Assembly (NCBI GenBank): GCA_015662905.1
Contig: DQTE01000034.1
Span: 1 to 39,648, forward strand
DNA: 39,648 bases
DNA from: Crocinitomix sp.
GTDB lineage: Bacteria; Bacteroidota; Bacteroidia; Flavobacteriales_D; Crocinitomicaceae
Direction: 5' to 3'
A program made the translations under genes and the position numbers. The notes beneath the pieces were generated by a model. It worked only from the letters and a program-made list of their open reading frames with translations, did not search any database and was not told the origin of the DNA. Shown in pieces: positions 27,011 through 34,392 of this stretch. How positions within the stretch are numbered: the first letter of the stretch is position 1; the number at the start of each line of letters is the position of its first letter.

Positions 27011-27808
27011 ATGATAAAGACATTAATGATGAGTTTTTATAGTAGAAATCTTAGATTATTTTTAGTTTTGATGTTATTATCCAAACCACAATTAATGCTT
27101 GCTCAAAATAAACTCATTAAACTAGGTAAAACTCAAATTGAGTTAAAACAGGTTTTAATAAACAACAAGGATATTTTGTTTTTAAACATTCATCAGGATG
27201 AACAAACCAGTATAGATGCTATTCAAAGTTTTGCAAAAGTTATTCCACTTAATTTTGCTTATTTACACCATAAACAAACACGTAGGGTTGCATATCAAAT
27301 TGGCAAACACAATTTTACTGTTGACCCTAACCGAATTTTTACCAAACAAGGTAGAACTAACACTATAGAAACCAACTATAAGGTAACTATAAGGTCTAAA
27401 TTAATGGCTAAAAAATTAGCAAATGAAATAGTAAATTTAATTAAAAATTTCAAAGTTATTGTAACGCTACATAATAATACAGATGTAAATTATTCGATAA
27501 AAAGTTATTTAAAAGACGGAGAAGAAGCTCAAAATACGGCAGAGGTCTATGTAAATCCAAACATGGATGCAGATGATTTTATTTATACCACAGAAAAAAA
27601 GTTTTTTGATTACTTAAAACGTGCCAACTACAATGTAATTCTACAGGATAATAATAATTTTGTTAATGATGGCTCTTTATCAATATATTGCGGCATTAAT
27701 CAAATTCCCTATATCAATATAGAGGCTCAACTTGGGCATTATAACGAACAATTGGAACTTATAAAAATTGTTTATGAAATGTTGTCGCGCACCAGTTATG
27801 TTTTTTAA
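27011..27808 (+). CDS. putative secreted M14/AstE-like zinc hydrolase
   Basis: Not a family I can name with certainty, but the residue pattern resembles the zinc carboxypeptidase / succinylglutamate desuccinylase fold. Counting from this ATG: HQDE at His61-Glu64 (the HxxE zinc pair), DPNRIF with Arg108 (like the NR or DLNR substrate motif), TLHNN with His154 (third zinc ligand), and NIEAQLGH with Glu238 (catalytic Glu). A hydrophobic stretch ending LMLAQ indicates export. A TTG at 26993 opens the same frame six codons earlier, and ATGs also lie at 27026 and 27029; 27011 is chosen as the first ATG. Divergent from mutS and convergent with saccharopine dehydrogenase, with the MITE-like element between. 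Peptidase versus amidase or deacylase cannot be settled. Confidence 0.65.
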   Translation: MIKTLMMSFYSRNLRLFLVLMLLSKPQLMLAQNKLIKLGKTQIELKQVLINNKDILFLNIHQDEQTSIDAIQSFAKVIPLNFAYLHHKQTRRVAYQIGKHNFTVDPNRIFTKQGRTNTIETNYKVTIRSKLMAKKLANEIVNLIKNFKVIVTLHNNTDVNYSIKSYLKDGEEAQNTAEVYVNPNMDADDFIYTTEKKFFDYLKRANYNVILQDNNNFVNDGSLSIYCGINQIPYINIEAQLGHYNEQLELIKIVYEMLSRTSYVF

Positions 27809-27872
27809 GTTAACGCCTTTTAAAACAAAAACACCCAACTAGCTATCAAAGACATTGAGTTTTTTTAGTAAA

Positions 27873-28140
27873 CCTTAAATCCGCAAGTATGTTCGTAGCG
27901 AAATGCAAAGCATTCATAAACACCTTAAAAAGCAAATACAAATTTGTGCATAAAAGTCAAAATGTACGTTAAAACTTTACTATGTAAAATCACGAACACC
28001 AATAAAAAAATAAAAAAGATAGTGAGTAATTGGTGTGGCGCAGGTTTGAGACACGCAAACACCTGTATAAACGCAGACAGACATTCCCAATAATGGCGTG
28101 CAGCTTGGCTTTGCAGTAGAAGATACTTGCGGATTTAAGG
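27873..28140. mobile_element. MITE-like element, complete copy 2 (268 bp)
   Basis: The element is bounded by perfect 18-bp inverted repeats (27873-27890, ccttaaatccgcaagtat, and its complement at 28123-28140). GTAAA occurs directly outside both ends (27868-27872 and 28141-28145), as expected for a 5-bp target duplication. The interior has no transposase and contains several small hairpins (AATGC/GCATT, ACACCAAT/ATTGGTGT, GTTTG/CAAAC). From 27958 on it matches bases 1-220. It sits between two convergent genes, and its right end is only 7 bases from the stop codon of the gene at 28148. Confidence 0.75.
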
Positions 28141-28147
28141 GTAAACC

Positions 28148-29518
28148 CTAGATAGCACAAGTTTCGTTGTACAATACTGGAGGATTAATTTCTTTGTCCA
28201 CAAACTTAATGTTGTATTCTTGTAATTCTTTTAATATTGGTAAATATATTTCTTTTTGTATTGGAATGTGAACACCTTTAAGTGTAATTGTATTGTTTAA
28301 AATCATTTTAGCACAAATTGCTACAGGTAACCCTACTGTATTACTCATTGCTGTATAAGTTTGGTTTTCACCAATTGCTACCAAGGACGAATTTATTTCT
28401 TTATATTCTCCGTTCAGGGTATAGACAAATTTATGCCACATAACAATCATATCTTTATCGTTTGGCTCAAGTACCCATTTTTCTTCTACAATTTTTTGTA
28501 AAAATTGCGCAGGTGTAATATCCTCTTTCAAATCATACCCTTCATTTTCAAAAATGCCAAGCCAAACTAATTTGTCCCAAATAGGGTCATCTTGGTCAAT
28601 TCTTAATTGATATCTAAGTTTTAACTCAACAGAATCATAAGGGTGAAAAGGTAAAAAGGAATTGATAAAATCTCTTTTAGTCATGTTTTTACTGCCTTCT
28701 AAAATGTAAGAATCATCAGTAGCACCAAGTTGAACAAAAACATTCCATGCTTTAGAAAAACCCTTTCGTCTAAAAGTCCCTCTATAAATGGTTGGGATAT
28801 CATCTAAACCATAAATTTCTCTATATTTTAGGGAGTTTCTATTAGCATAGCCTTCAAATTCTCCGTAACCATCAATTTTTATGATTTCTGTGCGTCTAAA
28901 TAATTTATGATAGGGAATATATTTATATTTTCCTTCTTGAATAAATTTAGCAGCACCACCTTGTCCTGCAAGAACCACATTTCGTGGATTCCATGTTAAC
29001 TTATAATTCCATGGGTTGTTGTCCGATTCTGGGGCAACTAATCCTCCAGTAAAAGACTCAAAAATATGCATTTTCCCTCCTTTTTCTTCAATCTCGTCAA
29101 GAATTTTTTTTGCACTCATGTGATCTATACCTGGATCTACTCCTACTTCGTTCATAATTATAATGTCAGCCCGTTTAGCGTCATCATCCAAGCTTTCCAT
29201 TTCTTTTGACACATAAGAGGGTGTAATTATATTTGTTTTAAATTTAATACAATCTTTTGCTATTTCTATATGAAACCTTGCTGGCAACATAGAAACAACA
29301 AGGTCTGCCCACTCAATTAAAGGTTGTCTTTCTGCAGGGTTAAGTGCATTTAGTGTAAAACCTTCAGCATGTTTTGAGTTGCCAATTTTCGATATTGCTA
29401 AATCACCATCTCTATCACCTACCTTTATATACCAGTTTTCTTTTTCTGCGTTTTGTACAAAGTATCTAATCATTGAGGACGCAGATAATCCAGCGCCTAT
29501 TACAAGTATGTTTTTCAT
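28148..29518 (-). CDS. saccharopine dehydrogenase-like reductase
   Basis: A 456-residue NAD(P)-dependent enzyme of the saccharopine dehydrogenase family. The Rossmann motif VIGAGLSASS starts at residue 5. The catalytic-domain landmarks VGVDPGIDHMSA, GGLVAPESDNNPWNYKLTW and AGQGGAAKF resemble the glutamate-forming yeast LYS9 type. Such enzymes interconvert saccharopine and aminoadipate semialdehyde in lysine metabolism; in Bacteroidota a lysine-degradation role or a related carboxyalkyl-amine reaction is possible. No other lysine gene is adjacent. Divergent from the small genes at 29658. Confidence 0.87.
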   Translation of the reverse strand: MKNILVIGAGLSASSMIRYFVQNAEKENWYIKVGDRDGDLAISKIGNSKHAEGFTLNALNPAERQPLIEWADLVVSMLPARFHIEIAKDCIKFKTNIITPSYVSKEMESLDDDAKRADIIIMNEVGVDPGIDHMSAKKILDEIEEKGGKMHIFESFTGGLVAPESDNNPWNYKLTWNPRNVVLAGQGGAAKFIQEGKYKYIPYHKLFRRTEIIKIDGYGEFEGYANRNSLKYREIYGLDDIPTIYRGTFRRKGFSKAWNVFVQLGATDDSYILEGSKNMTKRDFINSFLPFHPYDSVELKLRYQLRIDQDDPIWDKLVWLGIFENEGYDLKEDITPAQFLQKIVEEKWVLEPNDKDMIVMWHKFVYTLNGEYKEINSSLVAIGENQTYTAMSNTVGLPVAICAKMILNNTITLKGVHIPIQKEIYLPILKELQEYNIKFVDKEINPPVLYNETCAI

Positions 29519-29598
29519 TATAAATACAGTTTATTTTGAATTGGTAAATTTATAGATAATCTTAATTAAAATCACAAAAACATAAATTATTTTTTACT

Positions 29599-29615
29599 AC
29601 GTAATTAGATTACGT
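29599..29615. promoter_or_regulatory. 17-bp palindrome ACGTAAT-tag-ATTACGT, possible operator
   Basis: Perfect 7-bp arms around a 3-base centre, 42 bp upstream of the ATG at 29658 in a 139-bp divergent intergenic region. The core resembles the palindrome at 7603-7619 at 14 of 17 positions. Confidence 0.5.
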
Positions 29616-29657
29616 TCTGACGGCGTAACATTGTACTATAATTTAAAAATATAAACT

Positions 29658-29972
29658 ATGAAAAAGTTATTATCAATTTACAAAAACATTAAAATTAAGC
29701 GAGTTACTTATGAAAAAGGAGATGAAACAGTAATGTTAGAATGTTGTTTAATTTTTGACACACATGAAATCGATACTACTTTGATTATAACGCACAGTGA
29801 CTTTAATCGATTATTATCTAAAATTATTTTAAACGGATATGACATTGACACAAATACTGTAAATACAATAAACTTTGGAGATGGAACAGAAATTGTGGAG
29901 TATAGTTTTAAAAACACGGTTGAAATAGACAAATTTAATTTTAATTATCATGTTAAACAAATTAGCGCATAA
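29658..29972 (+). CDS. hypothetical protein, 104 residues
   Basis: I do not recognise this protein. It is soluble, has no signal peptide or membrane segment, and alternates beta-strand-like stretches (KRVTYEKGDETVMLECCLIFD, TLIITHSDFNRLLSKIILNG, EIVEYSFKNTVEIDKFNFNYHV), which suggests a small alpha/beta fold. Two adjacent cysteines (Cys29, Cys30) are the only ones. It starts 42 bp after the palindrome at 29599-29615. The next gene most likely begins 4 bases after its stop, so the two form a small operon of unknown role. Confidence 0.7.
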   Translation: MKKLLSIYKNIKIKRVTYEKGDETVMLECCLIFDTHEIDTTLIITHSDFNRLLSKIILNGYDIDTNTVNTINFGDGTEIVEYSFKNTVEIDKFNFNYHVKQISA

Positions 29973-29976
29973 GGTT

Positions 29977-30330
29977 ATGAAGATATTTAAAGCAGACCCA
30001 ATTAATCAAATAAATGTTTTAGACACTATAGTAAAAGTAAATCAATTGACGTCTTTTGATATGATATATGTATATCACTTATTGAGCATTGGCACAACAG
30101 TAAAACTATATAAAACTAATATTAATTTACATGGAGATTATATGTTTGATGTTTACTTCAAAAAATTTAAAATAGGGGTTGTAAAAATTTCGGGAATTGG
30201 TAAACAATTGATAGGTGATTTAACAGAGGTTGAAGCCAAAATTTCTAGTTTGTCTAAAGAAAAATATTTACCATTAAAATCATTAGAATTAGTAATTAAA
30301 TCAAAAAACAGCCTAAAAATGGTAGGATAA
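29977..30330 (+). CDS. hypothetical protein, weakly HIRAN-like
   Basis: A protein of 117 residues from the ATG at 29977, which follows the previous stop by 4 bases; an ATG at 29950 would overlap the upstream gene by 23 bases and add 9 residues. The middle (IGTTVKLYKTNINLHGDYMF, then DVYFKKFKIGVVKI) recalls the HIRAN pattern, in which a Gly-hydrophobic-Leu strand is followed by a D..F.V.F....IG hairpin. HIRAN domains bind DNA 3' ends. The likeness is weak and no other domain helps. It ends with a basic tail. Confidence 0.65.
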   Translation: MKIFKADPINQINVLDTIVKVNQLTSFDMIYVYHLLSIGTTVKLYKTNINLHGDYMFDVYFKKFKIGVVKISGIGKQLIGDLTEVEAKISSLSKEKYLPLKSLELVIKSKNSLKMVG

Positions 30331-30355
30331 AGGCAACTTTAATGTGGAATATTCG

Positions 30356-30363
30356 TATATTTG
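30356..30363 (+). promoter_or_regulatory. candidate -7 box (TATATTTG) before the lipoprotein gene
   Basis: Fits TAnnTTTG and lies 38 bases before the ATG at 30402. No clear -33 TTG at the right distance. Confidence 0.35.
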
Positions 30364-30401
30364 ATAAAAAAAGTGTACTTTTATAAAAATATATTACGAA
30401 T

Positions 30402-31016
30402 ATGAAAAAATTATTTACTTTATTTGGAGGTGTGGTTTTTATTAGTTTTCTATCTTGTAACAATAAACATGAGATAGTTCCAGCACCTTTAAAAACAGCT
30501 GAGTTAGAATGTTCTTGTAAAGCAACTATTAATGGGTCTGTTTATGAATATACCGACACCTGCAATTACGACAATGAAAAAGTAATTAACACCTCAGGGT
30601 TATCTAGAGGGGTTTACTCAGCAATTGTAGAAAATGCAAGTATGACTGAGGGTATTGAGGTAAGTTTAAGAACTTTACAATGGTTAGATGATGGATCAAG
30701 TAATCCTACGGTAGAAGAATGGAAAGATTTTTTTAACAACAATACAAATCCAGCTTATTATATTGATGACGCACTAAACATTAATGGTATTAAAGTAGAA
30801 TGGACAGATGCAAACGGTGTAGTTTGGCATAGCGACACTACACAATACTGTGCAGGAATAGATTTCCTTTTTACTGAGTTCACTCATGATTCTGACCAAA
30901 CAGGAAACTACATGAAATTTAGAGCTGTTTTTAATTGTCCTTTAATAAAAAATGATAATTCAGACACTATTTGTTTAGAAAACGGCGTGATAAAGTCCTC
31001 TTTTAAAAGGGAATAA
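30402..31016 (+). CDS. lipoprotein of unknown function
   Basis: A 204-residue predicted lipoprotein. The signal MKKLFTLFGGVVFISFLSC has the lipobox FLSC with Cys19, followed by NNKHE, so surface export by the usual Bacteroidota signal (acidic residues after the cysteine) is not clear. The mature part contains CSCKATINGSVYEY near residues 37-50 and further cysteines at CNYDN, QYCAG, FNCPL and TICLENG. The even spacing hints at a disulfide-bonded beta fold. No homologous family is recognised. A strong terminator follows, so it is probably a single-gene transcript. Confidence 0.8.
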   Translation: MKKLFTLFGGVVFISFLSCNNKHEIVPAPLKTAELECSCKATINGSVYEYTDTCNYDNEKVINTSGLSRGVYSAIVENASMTEGIEVSLRTLQWLDDGSSNPTVEEWKDFFNNNTNPAYYIDDALNINGIKVEWTDANGVVWHSDTTQYCAGIDFLFTEFTHDSDQTGNYMKFRAVFNCPLIKNDNSDTICLENGVIKSSFKRE

Positions 31017-31027
31017 TATTAAAAAAT

Positions 31028-31059
31028 AAAAAAGGGAGATTATAAAACCTCCCTTTTTT
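31028..31059 (+). terminator. Rho-independent terminator after the lipoprotein gene
   Basis: A perfect 11-bp stem (aaaaaagggag / ctccctttttt) with a 10-base loop and a terminal T run, 12 bases after the stop at 31016. It sits just 21 bases before the next gene start, so that gene needs a promoter within or after it. Confidence 0.85.
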
Positions 31060-31079
31060 ATTACCTTCACAATATATCT

Positions 31080-31784
31080 ATGACTAAAAGACTTAGAATA
31101 GCCATTATTGGAAGTTATAATTTTGCTTACCACTCACACAATGCAACTAATCGTGCCCTACAAGCGGTAGAAAAAGTTTTAGAGCAGCCAATAGATATAT
31201 TTTGGTTAAATGAAACGGAATTTTGTGAAATTAAACCTGATAGCTTATACAGAAATTATGATGGTTTTCTGATAGCACCAGGACCTTATCACAAGCCTTT
31301 TTATTTTAATACTATTTTTAAAACTTTAGAATCTTTTGATAAACCCGTTCTTGGTACGGGTGAAGTATTTAAGTTGTTAATCAATTATTATTTTAGCAAA
31401 AAAGGTGTGGATTTAACCACAGAAAAAGTTATATCTGATAATTTGAATGATAGTAATCAATTTGCTCAAGTCAATTTAGATAAACTCTCTTCAGAATGTA
31501 AAAAATTATACATTAACAGGGGTGAAATAGAATATAGTTCATCAAGATACTCAATCCTTCCTCAGTACACCGATATATTAGCAGAGGATTTTGAGATAGC
31601 AGCAAGAAATCAATTTTTTGACCCTGAAATCATAAAACTAAAAGCTCATCCTTTTTTTATGTTTACAATGTTTTGTCCACAAATGAATTCTACAGAAGAT
31701 ATTCCACATCCAATTATAACCTATTTCATAAAAACAACCATTAGGATATTGGATATTAAAGAAACTGAATCAACAAACCAATAA
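31080..31784 (+). CDS. CTP-synthase glutaminase-domain-like protein lacking catalytic Cys
   Basis: A 234-residue stand-alone class-I glutamine-amidotransferase-like protein of the group named CTP synthase C-terminal region-related proteins. Landmarks are RIAIIGSYNFAYHSHNATNRAL at the N terminus, YDGFLIAPGPY (residues 60-70), KPVLGTGEVF (88-97) and HPFF (190-193). In the family the nucleophile lies in LGTCGGFQ; here that position is Gly94. The catalytic His190 is kept but the usual triad Glu after Pro is Gln201. Glutaminase activity is therefore unlikely, and a binding or regulatory role is more plausible. The gene ends one base before the convergent pdxA stop. Confidence 0.75.
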   Translation: MTKRLRIAIIGSYNFAYHSHNATNRALQAVEKVLEQPIDIFWLNETEFCEIKPDSLYRNYDGFLIAPGPYHKPFYFNTIFKTLESFDKPVLGTGEVFKLLINYYFSKKGVDLTTEKVISDNLNDSNQFAQVNLDKLSSECKKLYINRGEIEYSSSRYSILPQYTDILAEDFEIAARNQFFDPEIIKLKAHPFFMFTMFCPQMNSTEDIPHPIITYFIKTTIRILDIKETESTNQ

Positions 31785-31785
31785 A

Positions 31786-32838
31786 TTATTTTTTTCTTGT
31801 GTTTTGTGGTTGTAAAGGGTTAGCGTTTATCTCTTTATTTAGATTTCTCATTCTAAAAATATCACAGGCCAAAAAGTATGCGTTTCTAAAAGAACGCTCA
31901 GAAGCTATGCCTCTTCCTGCTATATCGAAAGCCGTACCGTGGTCAGGAGACGTTCTAACAATTGGTAATCCTGCAGTAAAATTAACACCTTCATCAAAAG
32001 AAATAGATTTAAAACCTGTTAACCCTTGGTCGTGATACATTGATAAAATTCCGTCAAAATTTTTTAAATTAGCTGACCCAAAAAATCCATCTGACGAATA
32101 AGACCCATAGACTAATTCCCCTTCATTAAATAATTTTTTTACAACAGGATTAATAATGTCTAGTTCTTCACTTCCTAAGGTACCTCTATCTCCTGCGTGA
32201 GGGTTTAACCCTAAAACCGCAACCCTTGGTTTTCTTATGGCAAAATCATTTCTTAAGGTTTTGATAAACAAACGTAGTTTTGATTCAACCCTTTCCTTTG
32301 TAATTAATTCGGGCACTTTTTTTAGGGGCACATGACCTGTTACAACAGCAACCCTTAATTCATCAGCTACCATTAACATTAAAACATTATCTGTGTTAGA
32401 TAAGTGTGCTAAATACTCTGTATGTCCAGGGAATTCAAAACCAGCAGCGGCTACACAATCTTTATTGATGGGCGCAGTAACAAGTACATCAATTTTGTTA
32501 GTTGTTAAATCATTGGTTGCGCACTCTAATGATTTTAAAGCATATTTTCCTCCTGTCGAATTTTGTTCCCCTAAACTAATTTTTACCTCCTCAGGCCAAC
32601 AATTAATTAAGTTAATTTTTTTTGGCTTGGCCTCATCAGCCGATTGTATGGGGAAAAAATTAAAATCGCTGTTGTTAATCGCTTTTTTGTGGTACGAAAT
32701 AGTTTTTGCCGAACCATAAATAATTGGAATTGAGTTGGCAAATACTTGTTGATTTCTCAATGTTTTAATTATTACCTCTAATCCAACACCATTTATGTCG
32801 CCAACCGTTATACCTACTTTAATTATTTTTTTTTGCAT
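31786..32838 (-). CDS. pdxA: 4-hydroxythreonine-4-phosphate dehydrogenase
   Basis: A 350-residue enzyme of the DXP-dependent vitamin B6 pathway, oxidising 4-phosphohydroxy-L-threonine before condensation by PdxJ. The three metal-binding histidines are seen in FPGHTEYLAHL, LGLNPHAGDRG and MYHDQGLTGFKS. The N-terminal GDINGVGLEVI and the SPDHGTAFDIAGRG signatures also fit. Its start overlaps the stop of the leucyl aminopeptidase gene by one base (TAATG), so both are on one minus-strand transcript. No other pyridoxine gene is present in the window. Confidence 0.95.
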   Translation of the reverse strand: MQKKIIKVGITVGDINGVGLEVIIKTLRNQQVFANSIPIIYGSAKTISYHKKAINNSDFNFFPIQSADEAKPKKINLINCWPEEVKISLGEQNSTGGKYALKSLECATNDLTTNKIDVLVTAPINKDCVAAAGFEFPGHTEYLAHLSNTDNVLMLMVADELRVAVVTGHVPLKKVPELITKERVESKLRLFIKTLRNDFAIRKPRVAVLGLNPHAGDRGTLGSEELDIINPVVKKLFNEGELVYGSYSSDGFFGSANLKNFDGILSMYHDQGLTGFKSISFDEGVNFTAGLPIVRTSPDHGTAFDIAGRGIASERSFRNAYFLACDIFRMRNLNKEINANPLQPQNTRKK

Positions 32839-34259
32839 TACTTAATTTTTTGAGATAAAAATTCAATTAATAACCTAACACCTGCACCTGTTCCACCAAG
32901 CCCTCTATATCCTTCCTTTTTATGAGTAAATGCTGGTCCAGCAATATCAATATGAATATAAGGATAATCGGTAAAGTGCTCTAAAAACTTTCCTGCAGTA
33001 ATGGTTCCAGCGTAAGGTCCTCCTAAGTTTTTTAAATCGGCTATTGTAGACTTTAAAAGTTCCTTGTAATCATCCCAAAAAGGGAAAAGTGCTACTCTAT
33101 CCCATGAGTTAAAACCCGCTTTTTCAAGTAATTTTAGCTCTTTTTGATTGGCATTTCCCATTGCTATACTTGCAGATGTTCCTATAGCAGCTACTGCTGC
33201 GCCTGTTAAAGTAGCTGCATCTATAACCAATTCTGGATTGAATTTTTTAGCATAAGCTAAGGCGTCTGCCAAAATCATTCTACCTTCGGCATCAGTGTTT
33301 AAAACCTCTACAGTTGTTCCGTCCATCATAGTTACCACATCTCCAGGAGCATACGCATTTCCACTAGGTCTATTGTCAGTTGCAGGAAGTAAAGTTATAA
33401 CATGTAAGGGTAATTTTTGTTGAGCAACTGCATATATTGTCGCTGCCATTGCCGCAGCTCCTCCCATGTCCGATTTCATAAAATCCATTGAGTTTGCGGT
33501 TGGTTTTAAACTTAACCCCCCTGTATCGTAAACCACGCCTTTGCCAACTAAAACAATTGGTTTGTTATTTTTAGCGTTTTTTGGTTTCCATTCTAAAATT
33601 GTAAATGTTGGAGGGTCTATTGACCCTTGATTAACAGCTAACAAACCGCCCATTTTTAAAGCTTTAATTTTAGCCTTACCCAATACGGTTACTTTTATTC
33701 CTGCTTTTTCACATTTTAATTTTACTTCATCAGCTAATTTTTGTGCCGTTAAATAAGATAAGGGTTCATTAACTAATTCTTTAGCCCAGTTTGTAGCTTC
33801 AACAACAGCATTAATTTTTTTTATATCAACATGACTGTTTGTAATATATAATGTTTTTAAAGTAAAACTTCTTTCTTTCTTATCTTTAAAATATTTTATA
33901 AACTGATAAGAGGAAAGCATTAAACCTTCAGAAAATAATTCAATGGCATCAATAGATTTTCCTTCAACTTGTAAAGAAGAAATTTCCTTTTTTAACAATT
34001 CAAAAACTTGGTGTCCGATTTGCCTAACCTTTTCTTTATTTTCGGCTTTTTTCAGTTGTTTATATTTAGCAAACAAAATGTAATTCCCATCTTTTATTAT
34101 ATATGAGAAGTCATTATTTTTTATTTTTTTTAACAAATAAGTTTGATTGCCTTTGTCTATTTTTAACTTTTTAATAGCATTATTAATAGACTTTTCGTCA
34201 AGCACATAAATTATATGATTAGCTTTAATTTGTTTATGATATTTTAATTGAGTGTTCAT
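32838..34259 (-). CDS. pepA: leucyl aminopeptidase (M17)
   Basis: A 473-residue cytosolic M17 aminopeptidase releasing N-terminal residues from peptides. The metal-binding catalytic domain has VGKGVVYDTGGLSLKP (Lys and first Asp), FMKSDMGGAAAM, and the family signature NTDAEGRMILADAL at about residues 320-333. The N-terminal ~160 residues are the less conserved macro-like domain. The C terminus keeps the THKKEGYRGLGGTGAGVR segment. It is the first gene of a two-gene transcript with pdxA. The symbol follows E. coli PepA; whether it also binds DNA, as PepA does, cannot be read here. Confidence 0.94.
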   Translation of the reverse strand: MNTQLKYHKQIKANHIIYVLDEKSINNAIKKLKIDKGNQTYLLKKIKNNDFSYIIKDGNYILFAKYKQLKKAENKEKVRQIGHQVFELLKKEISSLQVEGKSIDAIELFSEGLMLSSYQFIKYFKDKKERSFTLKTLYITNSHVDIKKINAVVEATNWAKELVNEPLSYLTAQKLADEVKLKCEKAGIKVTVLGKAKIKALKMGGLLAVNQGSIDPPTFTILEWKPKNAKNNKPIVLVGKGVVYDTGGLSLKPTANSMDFMKSDMGGAAAMAATIYAVAQQKLPLHVITLLPATDNRPSGNAYAPGDVVTMMDGTTVEVLNTDAEGRMILADALAYAKKFNPELVIDAATLTGAAVAAIGTSASIAMGNANQKELKLLEKAGFNSWDRVALFPFWDDYKELLKSTIADLKNLGGPYAGTITAGKFLEHFTDYPYIHIDIAGPAFTHKKEGYRGLGGTGAGVRLLIEFLSQKIK

Positions 34260-34340
34260 TTTTTATAAATTGTTAGTAAAGGCGATAAAGATAATTAAAT
34301 TTGGTTAACCCCTTTGTCTTAAATATTCACAATTTTTCTG

Positions 34341-34348
34341 TATTTTTG
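34341..34348 (+). promoter_or_regulatory. candidate -7 box (TATTTTTG) before the T9SS substrate gene
   Basis: Matches TAnnTTTG. A TTTG at 34313-34316 lies upstream but 24 bases away, more than the usual spacing. Leader length to the ATG at 34393 would be about 40 bases. Confidence 0.35.
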
Positions 34349-34392
34349 TTAATTCAACTAAACGATAAGATATTTTATCCGTTTACTTATAT

